From Mangifera indica (Eukaryota; Streptophyta; Magnoliopsida; Sapindales; Anacardiaceae), in NCBI RefSeq assembly GCF_011075055.1, contig NC_058146.1, forward strand, positions 13,904,820 through 13,968,819: a stretch of DNA of 64,000 nucleotides, written 5' to 3'. Positions 11,324 through 24,349 of the stretch are shown piece by piece. A program made the translations under genes and the position numbers. The first letter of the stretch is position 1, and every line of letters begins with the position of its first letter. The notes under the pieces were generated by a model. It made no database searches. It was not told the origin of the DNA and saw only the letters and a program-made list of their open reading frames with translations.

Positions 11324-13036
11324 ATTCTATTTTGATTGTACCGTCACAGTTACCGGGGTCTTAGATTGATAATTATTTCACTTAAAACTTTGGGTTTAGG
11401 ACGAAAAGTTGGTTTAGGTCTTGTCATTATTAAGAAAGACTAATTAATTGTATTTAGGTTGAAAATCGATGAGGGTTTCTTGACTAGTTCTTGTCGGTTT
11501 CTTGGCGGCGATTTGTATTGAGTTATTTTGTCTTACGTCTGAACATTAGCTTGTCAGGTTCTTGTATGATTAATGTGTCTAATCATGATTCAGGAAAAGC
11601 ATAACAACATTTATAGAGCACAACCCGGAAGCAGAAGAATAGTATAAATTAACAGGTATGGTGGTGATGTGTATAATTTTTATATATAAATAATAATATA
11701 TTATTATATAATTAAATAATTAAAAAGTAAAAATTAAAATATTATTATTTATATAAAAATTATATTTTATATATTTTTAGTATATAATTTAAATATATAT
11801 TATTATATAATTAAATAATTTTAAATTAAAGATAAAATAATATTTAATTATATAATAAAAAATCAAATATATATTTAAATTTTATATAAAATATATATAT
11901 ACATAATTTTTTTCTTCAAAATGACAAAATTACATTTAACAAATCATAATTTGACCAGGGTGCATAAAATAATGTGCGATCTGACCAAATCTGAAAAGCA
12001 CATCTCTTGCATAATTTGTGGTAATTAGTAGCGAAACTTCCCACATGTTCATAATAGAATAATCTAAAATTCCCGTAATTAGTTTATTTGATTGAATTTA
12101 GGACGGGGTTAGGTATGCTTTATTTGACTGCTTAATTTCACAAGTCAATTCATTGTAATTAAAGGTGAAGAAATATAAATCAACCATTTCTTGCAAGATT
12201 TAAATTATTTTGGGAAAATTTTCAAATGAAGCCTCCAAAATGGAAAATTATTTTGAAGGACGCAGGAATCCGTGTAAAAGCGAATGGCCATTTGTGTGTT
12301 TATACATAATTCAGGAAGTCAAAGTTTTTATATTTACAAAGTAGCAAGGTTGGTGTTATACAAGTCAACGCGTTGACTTTTCACCTGGTCAAAAATGGAA
12401 CCAGTGGGTGGGCTCGTCGAGTTGGAATAAATTTCCACAACATAGCCATAGATTTTGAAGTCCATTCATGCATATACCTAAACAATAAAAATATGGGTAT
12501 ATAATAAGATATTATTATATAATTAAAGAATTTTAAATTATAGATAAATCAATATCTAATTATATAATATATTATTATTTTTATATAAAATTATATATAA
12601 AAATATATATACTTAATTTTAAATGTTTAATTAAATATCAAAATAATATATAAAAAATTTAAATTAAAAATAAATGATACTTAATTAATTATATGACTAC
12701 TTATTATTTGGATTCTAGTTAAAATTGGAACGGTATGTTAATAGTATTGTTCATATGTAGCAGAAGATGACACGTCTCTGTGTGCCGCTAAAGAAGGCGG
12801 ATAATTGAACTTTTTTGTTAAATCATAAATGAGACGTACGTTGATTTTGAGTTGTCAACTAAGAATACTCATGAATTGAATTTGTTAAAGGTGAAATTAA
12901 GCTACACGTGGTTGGTCCCAGAAAGACACAGTCGAATAACTGGCCGAGGAAGAGTCTATAATCAGATTAAGAAAACAACGTGGATGAGGGAAGATGAGGT
13001 CATCACTGCCATTGGAAGAAATGTGCATGGTAAATA
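11324..13036. other. AT-rich intergenic region with foldback repeats
   Basis: No gene is supported. Decayed foldback repeat copies lie at about 11655-11920 and 12485-12700 (runs such as tatattattatataattaa and their complements). A short open frame at 12852-13037 has no recognisable family. Confidence 0.4.
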
Positions 13037-16000
13037 ACTATGTTTGGTTATTAGGTATAATATTATTTATAAATGATTATTGTGTTTAGTTAGTAGTAAT
13101 AAATTAATATTAAATATATATTTTATCTAAATATCCTTAAAAAAATTATTAGGTATAAATTAATATTGTGTTTGATTAGATTAGCATCTGTTATGTTTGA
13201 AATTTTTTTTCTTGTGCATGTACTCGAATATTTCTCATATTAATAATACATATAAATTTTTTTATTGAATGAAATATCACAAATCGAAAAATATTTTACA
13301 ATAAATAAATAAATACAATTTAATAAGAATTTTTCTTGCATTTTGCAAATAAATTTTCAAACAATATACAATAAGACAGTAATGTTATAATTGTATATCA
13401 TAATTGGAGCCTCAATTATATAATGAAATTTTAAGATAAACTTGAAATATAAATGAATTATGAAATTTTACTGACCAACAAAATCACTAATCACAAATCT
13501 GAAATTGAAGTAACAATTTATATAATGAAATCTTATGTTGGACTTGAACGTTGAAAGAATTAGACATTTTTCATGTACATGTCTTTCTTACCAATAAAAC
13601 TAATAATCACAAAACTGAAATTTTGCTAAACCAAGAACATATAAATTGGTTTACATGTTACTACATAACAAACATTACTAACCAATAAAAGCACAACAAA
13701 AGGAAGTATTAGCAATTAACAAATAAACAATTAGCAATATAAGGAAATTTCATGCACTAAACCATATCCCATTAAGCTACAAATATAGATATCTTGCATA
13801 CATACCATCCCAAAATACAGATATCATGTAATTTCTTGGATGAGGATTGGAAACATTACAAAATATAAATATCATGTAATTCCTTAAAGGAGCTGAAAAC
13901 ATTACTACTATTACTAATACATTATATTAGGCAAACCAGTCCTCCTAATATAGATATAAAGTTGAATTACATATCCTAAACCAATTTTGCCTTAATAAAA
14001 AAACATAACAAAAGATCATGGGTATTACCTAACCTTAGACAACATAGTTTCAATTATTTACATATAAAAAGCTATCATGATATTTGCTTCTTTAGAGATG
14101 ATTGTTTTATAGGTCAAAAGAGGGACAATATACATGACATTCAACTAGTTGCTTAATGACATACTCCTTCCTGAAATCTATAGGTAGTTCAAAGAAATAA
14201 TCAATTTTGTACTCCTCCTTAATAATATGCTCTCCAACATCAAGCAACTCCTGCCTACTAAAGCCATCTAGTTCAAACAAAACATTAAACAGACTCATTC
14301 TTCTATCTTTTCCTTCAGCCTCTTTTTTAAAATAAGAGACAATTTCATATATTTTTTGTTGGACAACTTTATAAGATTTCCCAAACTTATCAATTTCTTC
14401 AACTGATCTTGAGAAGCCTTCATCATTTCTTTTCCTCTTCTTAGTACTTGCAGTCTTCTGATTTATTCCCTTATTCACTATTTGATTTTTTGATCCAACT
14501 GCATCTTTTATCTCGTAATCATTCTTGCTAGTTGCAGTCTTATGATTTTTTCCTTCAAAACTAAGCATAACAACCAAAACATACAAGGGCAAAACAAAGC
14601 AACCAAAGCTACCTTCGCTATCTCTTAAATCAACCACATCATCAACTCCACCATGCCAAAAGAGAGCATACATCCTACAAGCGAGTTTTGGAATTTCAAA
14701 CAGTAGCAGAAAGTTTGCTGAAGATAGTGCAGAAGGCCGGACATTCTACAACTGAAAGAGGCAAAGACAACAAAGCAACAAGGTTGGAAAAACATCCAAT
14801 AGGAAGAAAAATCTAAAAGCACCAGTTTTGGAACATTTATGCAGCCAGTTGTGACAGTTACACAAGAGGCTGAACAAAACTTTTTCTAGCACCAAAATAT
14901 AGGAGGTAGAGGAGCAATTCCAAATCCCAAGCTCTAAAGTGCAACAGTTTCTAGGCAAGGCCATTCTATTGAGACAAATTTGCTAAAATCTAGCAACAAA
15001 TCTTTACATATGTCTATTCTTATTATTTTATTATTTCAAGATGGTTGTACATTTTCTTTTTCTTTTTCAGTTCTTTTAAAGAAAAAATATGAAAGAGTCC
15101 AAGCAAATTGCAACAAAAAAGCTTTGTCAAATGTGATGTTTGTAGCCACTTTATTAAGTGAAATATATTATTATATGATAATTTCCTGTTAAATTATGTA
15201 TCTCTTTTATTCAAATAATTATCCTTTTTTATCTTGTCCAAAAGATGTACAATCTGTTAATGACTTTAGCCAGTTTGATCAATAATTTTATCACAATCCT
15301 ATTCACAAGATCATTAGATCAATTTTCCAAACCTTTTTATAAAATATATGATATTAATTAAACATTCCATATCTAATTGAAGAAGAGTGTTATTTAAATG
15401 TTTTATAATCATGATTTTTTGAATATGTTCAGAATATGTAAAATTTTGGAAAAAAACAAATACCTATTTGAATCTTTTTTAAGGTCTTTATACATGTATA
15501 TTGAAATACAACATTTATATATTATTAAGAAATACACTGGTTTAGTCTCTTTCTTATAAAATTTCACCTCCGTGGGATCCTTAATCTCAAATTAATACAT
15601 TATATTTTCATTTTTTCAATTAAAATCGAGGAAGAAATAAAACCAAAAATATCAATGACAAATCAACTACAAATTTCAATAACTAAAAATTTAAGGGAAA
15701 GCAAAGTCAGTTCATGGAAAAAGAAGAAACCACTCAAATCAATTTCTTAATACAAAAATTTCAAGTTCAAAAGAACCAAAAGATCAATCAAGCATCTAGT
15801 CAAACCTTTTACCACTTTGTAAAACCCACTTGCTCTACATTATGATTTGAAACAAAATGAGTGAAATGTTTAGATTTGAAAGCAGAGAGAAGAGAGATTA
15901 AAAAGAAATTTCTAATACACTAAAGAAGATGATACGAGAGAGGAATTACTAGAGTTGTTGCTACAACTTGAAGGGAGATAATTTGTTGTGTTGAAACCCT

Positions 16001-16435
16001 AGTTATGGTGAAATCGTAGATCACTTGCTATCAAACACGATGAAATTGACTTGTATTAGGGTTTATGTGGCTTTATAAAAAGGTAGTTTAGTGTAAAATG
16101 AAGGATAATTTTGTCCCAAAAAAAAAGTTCTTAGGTCAAAACTAGTACTTAGCATGTGTTATTTTAATTGGAGATAAGGGCATTTTTGTCCTAAAATTAT
16201 TATAAGTGAGGGTAAAATGATAAAAAAAGTAAAATTACTTTGGTAATCTTAAAATACTTAAGATTGATATGGTAATTAAATTACCTTCTATATTATCTTT
16301 TATATTATATGTCACATCAATTTAATAATAAAATATTATTGAAATATTTTATTATTTTCGTAACCAAAGAAAGTACTCGAGGATAATAAAACATAAATTA
16401 CCAAAGTAATGTTTGATTCCGTTAACTAAACAGCC
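13037..16435. mobile_element. Probable PIF/Harbinger-like element, non-autonomous
   Basis: The left edge has tatgtttggttattagg and the reverse complement of the right edge has ggctgtttagttaacgg, a weak terminal inverted repeat of the tgtttrgtta type. Subterminal A/T-rich words are shared with the better defined Harbinger-type MITE at 51783-52380, for example ttgattagtagtaata-like and aaaaaaattattaggtataaatta stretches. Inside lies a Myb-like reading frame of the kind carried by Harbinger elements. No DDE transposase was found, and a 3-bp target duplication is not clear, so the exact limits are tentative. Confidence 0.45.
14107..14673 (-). CDS. Myb/SANT-like protein C-terminal region, probably transposon-encoded
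   Basis: The 188-residue frame has a lysine-rich, nuclear-localisation-like stretch (STKKRKRND) in the middle. It is followed by the C-terminal segment typical of plant Myb/SANT-like proteins: LFELDGFSRQELLDVGEHI, then FFELPIDFRKEYVIKQL. Similar C-termini occur both in host proteins of the L10-interacting Myb type and in the second protein of PIF/Harbinger transposons. The N-terminal DNA-binding domain is missing, and the first 35 or so residues look unlike coding sequence, so the true first exon may be upstream or lost. The location inside a Harbinger-like element favours a transposon origin. It is probably a remnant. Confidence 0.5.
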   Translation of the reverse strand: MYALFWHGGVDDVVDLRDSEGSFGCFVLPLYVLVVMLSFEGKNHKTATSKNDYEIKDAVGSKNQIVNKGINQKTASTKKRKRNDEGFSRSVEEIDKFGKSYKVVQQKIYEIVSYFKKEAEGKDRRMSLFNVLFELDGFSRQELLDVGEHIIKEEYKIDYFFELPIDFRKEYVIKQLVECHVYCPSFDL

Positions 16436-17215
16436 TCTTCGGGAATATCCCAGGGCACTCCTCATTGTTCGGTTGGCCTCCAAACGAAGACTATGCACCA
16501 TGAACCTTGTCCAGGCCCATGACCTTATTGCATTACCTAAGTATATGTTATGTAGATCTTTTTCTAAATCCCATGAACTCATTTTCCTAAGCTGTGATTT
16601 CTCTTAATTCTTATCTATGGAAGGAAGTCTCAACTAAGACACATATGGTCCGTTGACTTTCCTATAGTTTTCTTTGCTCCATTAGACTATCATTCACCTC
16701 TGCCACAAAGATACTTCAGACATATCCTTGCATGGTTAGTCCTTTCAACCATAATCTATTTCCTATGGTATGAGTGGAATAACTAAATATTCCATCAACA
16801 ACATAGCTTTTGCAAAGTCATTATTACTAATGTCTGTAGCCTTGTTCAATCTAAGATTCATGACATAGCCTCTAGGTTTGCCACAACTTGGTGCCATTTG
16901 GCATATGTACCTTGATTTTCATTTTTTGTATTGGATTCTTGTATTGTAGTTTTTTTGGACATTCATTTTTCGATTTCAACTTAATTTGTGATTGGGGTTG
17001 AAGTTGAAAAGAGAAAACTTATGTTTGTTTGTTAGAATATTGTTTAAGCGAATCTCATCCCCCTACATTTTCTTATATTGTTATTGCATTTGTATAGAGG
17101 GTGGTTTTGAGCTTTTGTTTTAAGCATTTGTGTTGGCATCTCCTAGGGTATGCCCCTTGTACTTTGTACATTTTTTTTCTTAATATAAATTTTACAATTT
17201 CCAAGAAAACCCCCA
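16436..17215 (+). pseudogene. 3' end of a non-LTR (LINE) retrotransposon
   Basis: The translation around 16440-16530 resembles the zinc-finger region after plant LINE reverse transcriptases (LASKRRLCTM pattern). At 16720-16790 it reads ILAWLVLSTIIYFLWYEWNN, matching the conserved tail around IYxIWxERN. Stops occur in frame directly after it. The end, with tgccccttgtactttgtac, a T-run and a short A-rich end, is typical of LINE 3' tails. The reverse transcriptase itself is not present on the left, where the Harbinger-like element abuts. Confidence 0.6.
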
Positions 17216-17389
17216 TAATTAACTATACAAGTTAATTTAATTTCTAATTTGATAAAAAATAGTTTTAAAAGATTAGGGACCTTTATGATGGGGAGAAAAA
17301 AAAAATTATGTAATACTCACAAATTGATTCTCAAAAAAATAATATGAATTGAAGAGGTTTTAGTGTAAATGAAATAACAATAAAACTAT

Positions 17390-17545
17390 ATATATTTATA
17401 ATGAATACATAATGAGTATCAATTTAGGTATTAGTGATAATGTGTCACTATATGATTGGAGAATTTTTAAATTAAAGATAAAATAATAATTAATTATATG
17501 ATAATATATTATCATTAATACTTAAATTAGTATTAATTATAAATA
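17390..17545. repeat. Foldback MITE-like repeat copy (also at 23275-23430)
   Basis: The arms are gtgtcactatatgattgga and its approximate complement taattatatgataatatat, around an A/T-rich middle. The copy was carried along in the tandem duplication. Confidence 0.45.
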
Positions 17546-19763
17546 TGTGTAACTTAAATCTTCAAGGGATTTTAGAGTAAATTTCTGTAATGTTTTTATT
17601 GGGTTTTTCAATGTTAAAAAAATTCACACTTACTAAAATTGAATTTTCCAAATAGGGCTCCCAATGAACATAATTCAAAGAAGCATTACAATTCTAATAT
17701 GCAACTCTTACCTACACCACACCATAGTCCACCAAATAATTGGTCATTGAAGTTGTTTGAGCCCAACAATCTTAAAAAAGGGTTTAAGAAAACCAAACCT
17801 ACAAATGAATGGGCTCTTGGGCTATTGACTTTACTTCACAAAAGTGGGCATCAACAAAACCCAACCGCACTAGCCACACCCCCTTCGTTTAACCTAATGT
17901 TTTTCATACCGGATTGAAGTTCTCTTAGTGAGTGAGACAGTTTGCTCTAATTGAACAGTTTAACTGTTAATTAAACCAGCTAACTATTTAAATAAATATT
18001 AAAATTAATATTTAAAATAATATTATATAGTTAATTATTAAATATATAATTTAAATTGTTATAACATAAAAATAAAATTAGTTTAATAATATATATGATC
18101 TAATTTGTCATATAAGGTTTTAGGTTTAAGTTTCAGTAATAAAATTTAGTAAATGAAAATTTTCAACTAATGTCGATAATCAAATCAAACCCAAATTTTT
18201 ACTTGAGTAAATCTCCAATCAAGACAGTGTGATCGAATTGAACCATTGTCCGATCTGATCTATCTCTCAAAATAATTTTTTTATTTCTTTTTAATAAGTG
18301 ACGGTCAGTTTTTAAAACCATGGTTTGACCATCACTATGTAGGCTTTGAAGTCCGTTCCAGCTATGCATCATTAAACAACTCGTTCTTCGCATACTTTAA
18401 TCATGGATTGAGACGTAAATAGAGGGGGTAAAAGGCAGTCAATTCCAACCATGGATTGAGATGTAATTATGTTAAAATTTTTGAAATAATCTAGTTAATT
18501 GAGAGTTTTGGATACTATTTGGAAAAAAAAAACCCCAAAATTAATGGATTAAGAGCCATTATATTTAAAAGGTCATTGGGTTATAAACCTATTCATTAGA
18601 GGTCTAATTAAACAAACCATATGGGTTCCTAGTGTAGCTTTGTAACCAAAAAAAAAAAAACAAAATGAATATAGCTTTAGTAAGTCTCAATCTACCTCCA
18701 AGTTATACAGCCTCTGAAGTAAATGCCAAAAAAAAGGGTAATCTCTAAAAGGATTACAATCCTAATTTAGGGTTAAAAGGTTTTCCTATTGATTTAGGTT
18801 CAAGGTGCCTATATAAATGCCCTTAAATTTGGGATTTTCATATAATTCAATCTCCTAATAAATACATTATATACAATAGTGAATTAGTATGTTAATGATC
18901 ATTAGACACTTTCTAACCTGTATTGTATCCAAGAAAGATATACTTGCAAACCCTTGCAGAATATTTATCTATCGATTTACATTTGATAAAAGTGTAGCAT
19001 CCACAGACCCATTTTTATTTTTGTATATCAATGTTTCGATGATGGACCTTCGTAATGTTGAGTAGTTCATTCCCTTAAATGGATGAGACACAATTTGGTA
19101 TCCTAGACGGTTAGAACTAGTTAGCTGGTAGTGAGGTAGCCCCTCAACTTTTGCTTGATGATTCTTTGTTGAAAATGGGCTCAGTCAACAAGTGAGAGGA
19201 TCATGCAAGTGACCAAGAAGAGAAGATGATCTGATAGTACTGATAAAAGAAAGTGATATAAAATTACCGATACATAATTTTAAGACACATTTTAATTTAT
19301 CTTTTTTTCAGAATTCTTTAATAAAGTCCCTGATCTCTAGCAAATTTATCCAATTTTATCCCTTCTCTTCTTCCATTCTAGTCCGGGCAAAACTCACTCA
19401 ACTGTGGTGGTATGCAGGAATTTAGTTGACGAGGGCAAATTAAATAACTGAATGAAATTACTAAATCAAAACCATAATATTAATTATATTGTTTTATGTT
19501 TCACAACATTTTAAATGCATTGCCTAATAAATCTATACAACAAATCCATTATAAGGGTGCCAAGCTGCCATATTTATCAATATTCTTTATCCAGGAGTAG
19601 AGCTTTCTCCTTCATCTTAAATGAAGAATAATGCAAGATATTATCGGGATATTAAATAAATAATTTATGTGATTTATTTGTGAATGTTGATAAGGTGAAG
19701 GTTATGGACGTTTTACATTTCTCCATGGAACTGTAAGGGAGACTGACAATTGTTAACTATTTC

Positions 19764-21367
19764 TTATTTGGTAGATTTAGGAGGGATGCTTTGCTCATTT
19801 CTGAAGAAGTTTTCAGGATCAAACATTGTCTTAACCTTCACCAATCTCTCATAATTCCCATTGAAATACTTCAACCCATAGACTTCACCTTCCTTGGAAC
19901 TATCTTTACCATGGTGGTTAATCCCAATATCAAGATCTCTATAGTTCAAATATGCACTTCTTGGATTTTTAGACACAAACGGAGTCATGAAACTATAAAG
20001 ACTTCTTGCCTGAAATGTGTAGTTCTTTTCAAGTTCAACACTGGGTTCTTTCCAAGTCACCGAGTACTGAATTTTGAACAAGTTCCCAGCTCGGTGTGGC
20101 ATGGCCGTTTCTGAAGCAGGAATTTCATCCATTCTCCCACCATAAGCATTGAAAACCAACCCAGTTTTTCCCAATTCTATCATTTTTTTCCATAGCAAGT
20201 TCAGGGAAAATTTCGTAATAGGTTTCTGAACATAATCTGATTTTCTCTTCAAGAAATCAGCCTTGTTGAGATTTCTGTCAAGCAACGCATCCGGTTTAGT
20301 CCCATTGTCGAAATTAGCCCACCACAGAACCGAATCAATCCAACTCATCTCCATACAATTTTCTTTCTTCAGCCCCAGTTCAGGAAAATCCTTAGCCAAA
20401 AGGGACACAAGGTCATCCGCCTTTCCTAAATACAATGCCAAAACCGATGCTCTGATTGTCTTTGTCTTGTTTCTCGTCACGGGCTGCAAAAGCATTCTCG
20501 TGAACAAATTCTTATCCGTCGTCGGCGCCACCAGCTGCCATCGATAAACCATATCCGTTGCCTTCTCTTCCAAATACCTTTCAACTCTAAAAACAGTAAC
20601 CGTCGCTGGAACCGGAACCAACTTGATCTTATACGATAACACAACGCCAAAACTCGCTCCACCGCCGCCTCTAAGCGCCCAAAATAGATCCTCTCCCATC
20701 GCTTTACGATCAAGAATTCTCCCCTTGACGTCAACAATCTTAGCATCAACAACATTGTCAGTTGACAAACCATACTTTCGCAGCATGTTTCCGTAACCTC
20801 CGCCGCTCAAATGCCCACCAACGCCAATAGTGGGGCAGACGCCGGCGGGAAAGCCGTGCACCTTACTTTTCTCCCAAATCCTGAAATAAACTTCACCCAA
20901 AGTAGCGCCAGCTCCGATCCATGCAGACTCGTCCTTCATGTCAACATCTACTGAACGTAAATTAAACATGTCGAGAATAAAGAACGGACTTTCAGAAATA
21001 TACGAAATCCCCTCATAGTCATGGCCGCCACTGCGGATTTTAAGATGATAACCAACTTGTTTGGAGCAAATCACCGCGGCTTGGACATGAGATTCTTGTA
21101 AAGGAGTAATGATGATCAAAGGCTTCAACGTTTGGGAGTCATTGAAACGGCGTTTCGGATATACGCCTGTAAAACTGAAGTGTAGGAGGGATTTGCTTGA
21201 GCGTAGACTATCTTTGATAGGTCGTCTGTGGAATTTGTTTGCTTTTTTAGGCATTGGAGAAAAGTTTGGTAGACTGAATCTGAAGCACCCCATGTGAGGG
21301 ACAGATTCAGAAATTGAGACAAGAGAAGAACAAAAATAGGAGAAAGCAACGTCGTTGTTTTCTTCAT
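19764..21367 (-). pseudogene. BBE-like oxidoreductase, copy 2, one-base frameshift
   Basis: This is a sister of the intact gene at 40961-42565, with only about 13 amino-acid differences over 534 residues. One G is missing from a GGG run at about 21150, just after the codons for AYIRNA. Translation from the ATG at 21367 would stop after about 80 residues (VSMTPKR). The rest of the frame is open to the normal end (IPPKSTK). Flavin anchors (RSGGHDYE and GVCPTIG), the Tyr/Lys/Gln active-site set and the BBE segment are all present. The residue three after the flavin-linked cysteine is Ile here, against Val in the other copies. A single missing base could also be a sequencing or assembly error, so loss of function is not certain. 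Confidence 0.85.
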
Positions 21368-21411
21368 TGTTTTTAGGTTTTTTGTGCTATGAAGAAAGCT
21401 AGAGAGACATT

Positions 21412-21421
21412 GTATATATAC
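21412..21421 (-). promoter_or_regulatory. TATA box of BBE copy 2
   Basis: The minus strand reads tgtatatata about 45-54 bases upstream of the ATG at 21367. The in-frame ATG at 21442 lies upstream of it and is therefore not used as the start. Confidence 0.65.
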
Positions 21422-22314
21422 ACCATTAATGGCTGTTATCATGAGTCATACTCAACCAAATGCTAGAAAGGAAACAGACTAGCAAATTTAACTACAAATT
21501 TAGAGATTTAGGCAAGAAAATTAAACAAAATCTAAAATTACCATATTGACTATTATTAGATTAATCAACCAGCCAAAAAATATTTCCCACCCAAAATTTG
21601 ATAAATTTCCCACCATTTAAATTTAGAAAGTATTTTGTCTCTCCTCTCCAACTTCCTTTTCCGCCCTTTTTTCTCCTTTGTTACCTAGGAAGTAAATACA
21701 GGAAGGGGAAAAAAAGGTACGAGAATTATATAAGTATAATATGACAAATGGTAAAAAAATTTCATAAAAAAGGTTAAAAAATTCGAACACTAGAAAAATA
21801 TAAAATGTATATATATAGGTTTAATATGACACACTGTTAATAATATGTTTTTAAAATTATAGATATATCAATCATACTTTTAATATTTTCACGGATCTCC
21901 TAGTTAAAATTAATATAACAATTCATATGTAAAATATTTAATTGACCATTAAAATTAATACATTATATTCAATCATTGTACCACTAGATGAATATACAAC
22001 AAGATTTATGGAAAATTAGTGTCTTAAATTAGTCTATATATCAGATATTGAAAGAATTACAAAAATGACGAAGTTACAAACAAGCTAAGGAAAAAATAAT
22101 AAAAATTCATCTTTTTGGAGAATAACAAAGATGAAGAGTTGAATGCAACAAAAAAAAAAAAAAAAACACTGAGTTGTTGTAAAAAAATTATATGAAAAAT
22201 TTTTTGTTGCTGTTGTGAATATGAATTTGATGCGATGAATGGAGAGGTTAGAGATTTTAATAAAAAAGGGGTTTTTGTTATCAGTAATATGGTGATTAAT
22301 TGAAAATTAAAGGG

Positions 22315-23197
22315 ATACTTTCATATTAATATCATCAATAAATGCCATTACAAATTGACTCAAGAAAGAGTGAAAGACTTTGTTCATCAAATCCATGAAT
22401 ATTACTGGTGCATTAGTTAATTCAAAGGGCATCTCCAATAACTCATGATGTTCACAACCAATTTTGAAAGTAGTTTATGAAACATTTGACTCTTTAATCT
22501 TTAGTTGATGGCACTTTAAGCGCAAGTCTATCTTAGAGAGAAAACTTTAGCACTTTGTAATTGTTGAACAAATATGAAATTCAAGGCAGTGGATACTTGT
22601 TAGGAAGTGTCACTTTGTTCAATTGCCTATAATCAATGCATAATTTGAAAGTTTCATTTTTCTTCTTAACAAACAACATTGAAACTCCATATGGAAAAAC
22701 CCTAGGCTTGTTAAATCTCTTTTCCACTTGTATTGCAATTGTACCTTTAATTCTTTTAGCATAAGATAAACCATTCTATAAGGGGCCAATGATATGAGAG
22801 CTATACCAAGAATCAAATATATTGTGAATTTAATCTTTCTATCAAGTGGCAGCCCTGGTAGATTATCAGGAATACATATGAGAAATCTTTAATCAATAGA
22901 ATATCTCATATCCTTGATTCACTAACTCTAATGTCCACAATAGGTATTAGATAAGTTTGATATCCCTTTCAAAGAAATCGTCTAGCAACATTAGTGGAGA
23001 TAGCACAAGAATGAATGATATGATGCTTCCTGCATAAAATAAACTCTTGGTTTCCCTGACTTTCTTAAGGTTGCTTCTTTGCGAAAACAATCTATTATAA
23101 CACAGTGACAAGCTAGCCAATCCATACCTAAAATCACATCAAAATTTTGGATGTTAAAAGGAACTAGATTTACCTCTAACTCATGGGTACCCATTTT
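22315..23197 (-). pseudogene. Ty3/gypsy pol remnant (protease to reverse transcriptase), copy A
   Basis: Reading right to left on the minus strand, the pieces are an aspartic-protease-domain end (FDVILGMDWL), the start of the reverse transcriptase (SLAPYRM...LKELKVQLQ), [14 protein letters not shown] in place of the usual VLFVKKK region, LSKIDLRLKCHQLKIKES, MPFELTNAPVIFMDLMNKVF and AFIDDI (in place of the YVDD box). Several stops and frameshifts separate them. The right edge is the duplication junction. The left edge stops just after the catalytic box. Confidence 0.75.
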
Positions 23198-24349
23198 TAC
23201 TCACAAATTGATTCTCAAAAAAATAATATGAATTGAAGAGGTTTTAGTGTAAATGAAATAACAATAAAACTATATATATTTATAATGAATATATAATGAG
23301 TACCAATTTAGGTATTAGTGATAATGTGTCATTATATGATTGAAAAATTTTTAAATTAAAGATAAAATAATAATTAATTATATGATAATATATTATCATT
23401 CATACTTAAATTAGTATTAATTATAAATATGTGTAACTTAAATCTTCATGGGATTTTAGAGTAAATTTCTGAAATGTTTTTCTTGGGTTTTTCAATGTTA
23501 AAAAAATGGGAAATTATTAAAAATAGGCAAAAGTAAGGGGCTTAAGAAAATTACCCAAAAAATTCATATTTAAGCAAAAATGCCCAACATTTGTGAAATG
23601 TCTAAACTACCCCTATATATAAACAAGCCAAAATTTCATAATTCCCATTGTAAAACGCCCATAATCACTGTGCAAATCCAAAAAAAATAGACTTTTCTCC
23701 CACTATGAACCGCATTCCGTTGTCGTCCCACTGTGAAGCCATTTCTGACGATTTTCTTGCTCTCCGGCGATCGAAAATGGTCAAGAAGGTTAGTATATCT
23801 TCCGTGATCTTGTTTGAATCAAGTTATTGTTCATATTATTGAGATTTGAGTGAGAATTTGCAGTTTGAAATATTAGGGTTTGCGGTTTGAACATTGCTTA
23901 ATATGTTTTGATTTTTGGTTGTTTTTGTTAAATTGGTTGAGGGGTTTTGCGTTAAAGCATATCTAGATTCGATTTATGTTGAAATTGGAGGCCGAAATGA
24001 GCGATTTTTGGCCGAAAATTGCATCGGAATTCATCGGCAGTGCGACAGTGGAACAATGTTTTCCACTGTAACGATGAACAACCCACTGTGACAGTGGTTA
24101 AGGGGGTTAAGTGGCTTTTTAAAAATATTAGGGATCCATTTGTTATTGTTAGTCCACTGTAGGCGTTTCTAAAATTTGCCATATCATAGTGGATTGGGGG
24201 GAAAATTAACAATTTTGAAACTGCAAGGGCGGTAAGAACTTTGAGAATTACTGAGGGGCAAAGGATAAATATTGGACCTGTTTGTAATAGACATTTTATC
24301 AGGGGTAAATTAATATTTTTCACATCCAGGGTTTCTCGACACGTAGTTT

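Larger units (their letters stand above)
17314..23197. repeat. Tandem duplication unit, copy A (5.9 kb)
   Basis: This whole segment is repeated as copy B (23198-44477 after removing a 15.3-kb insertion). The unit holds a noncoding leader (17314-19760) with no recognised gene, BBE copy 2, its upstream region, and a piece of a gypsy pol gene. The junction between the copies at 23198-23201 is tact. This tetranucleotide is also found at both parental breakpoints (17314-17317 and 44474-44477), pointing to a microhomology-mediated duplication. Confidence 0.93.

Noticed and set aside
17639..17917. 92-codon plus-strand frame with a diverged copy at 38860-39111
   Set aside because: Similarity is explained by the tandem duplication. 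The second copy starts in a different place, and no splice, promoter or protein family supports coding.
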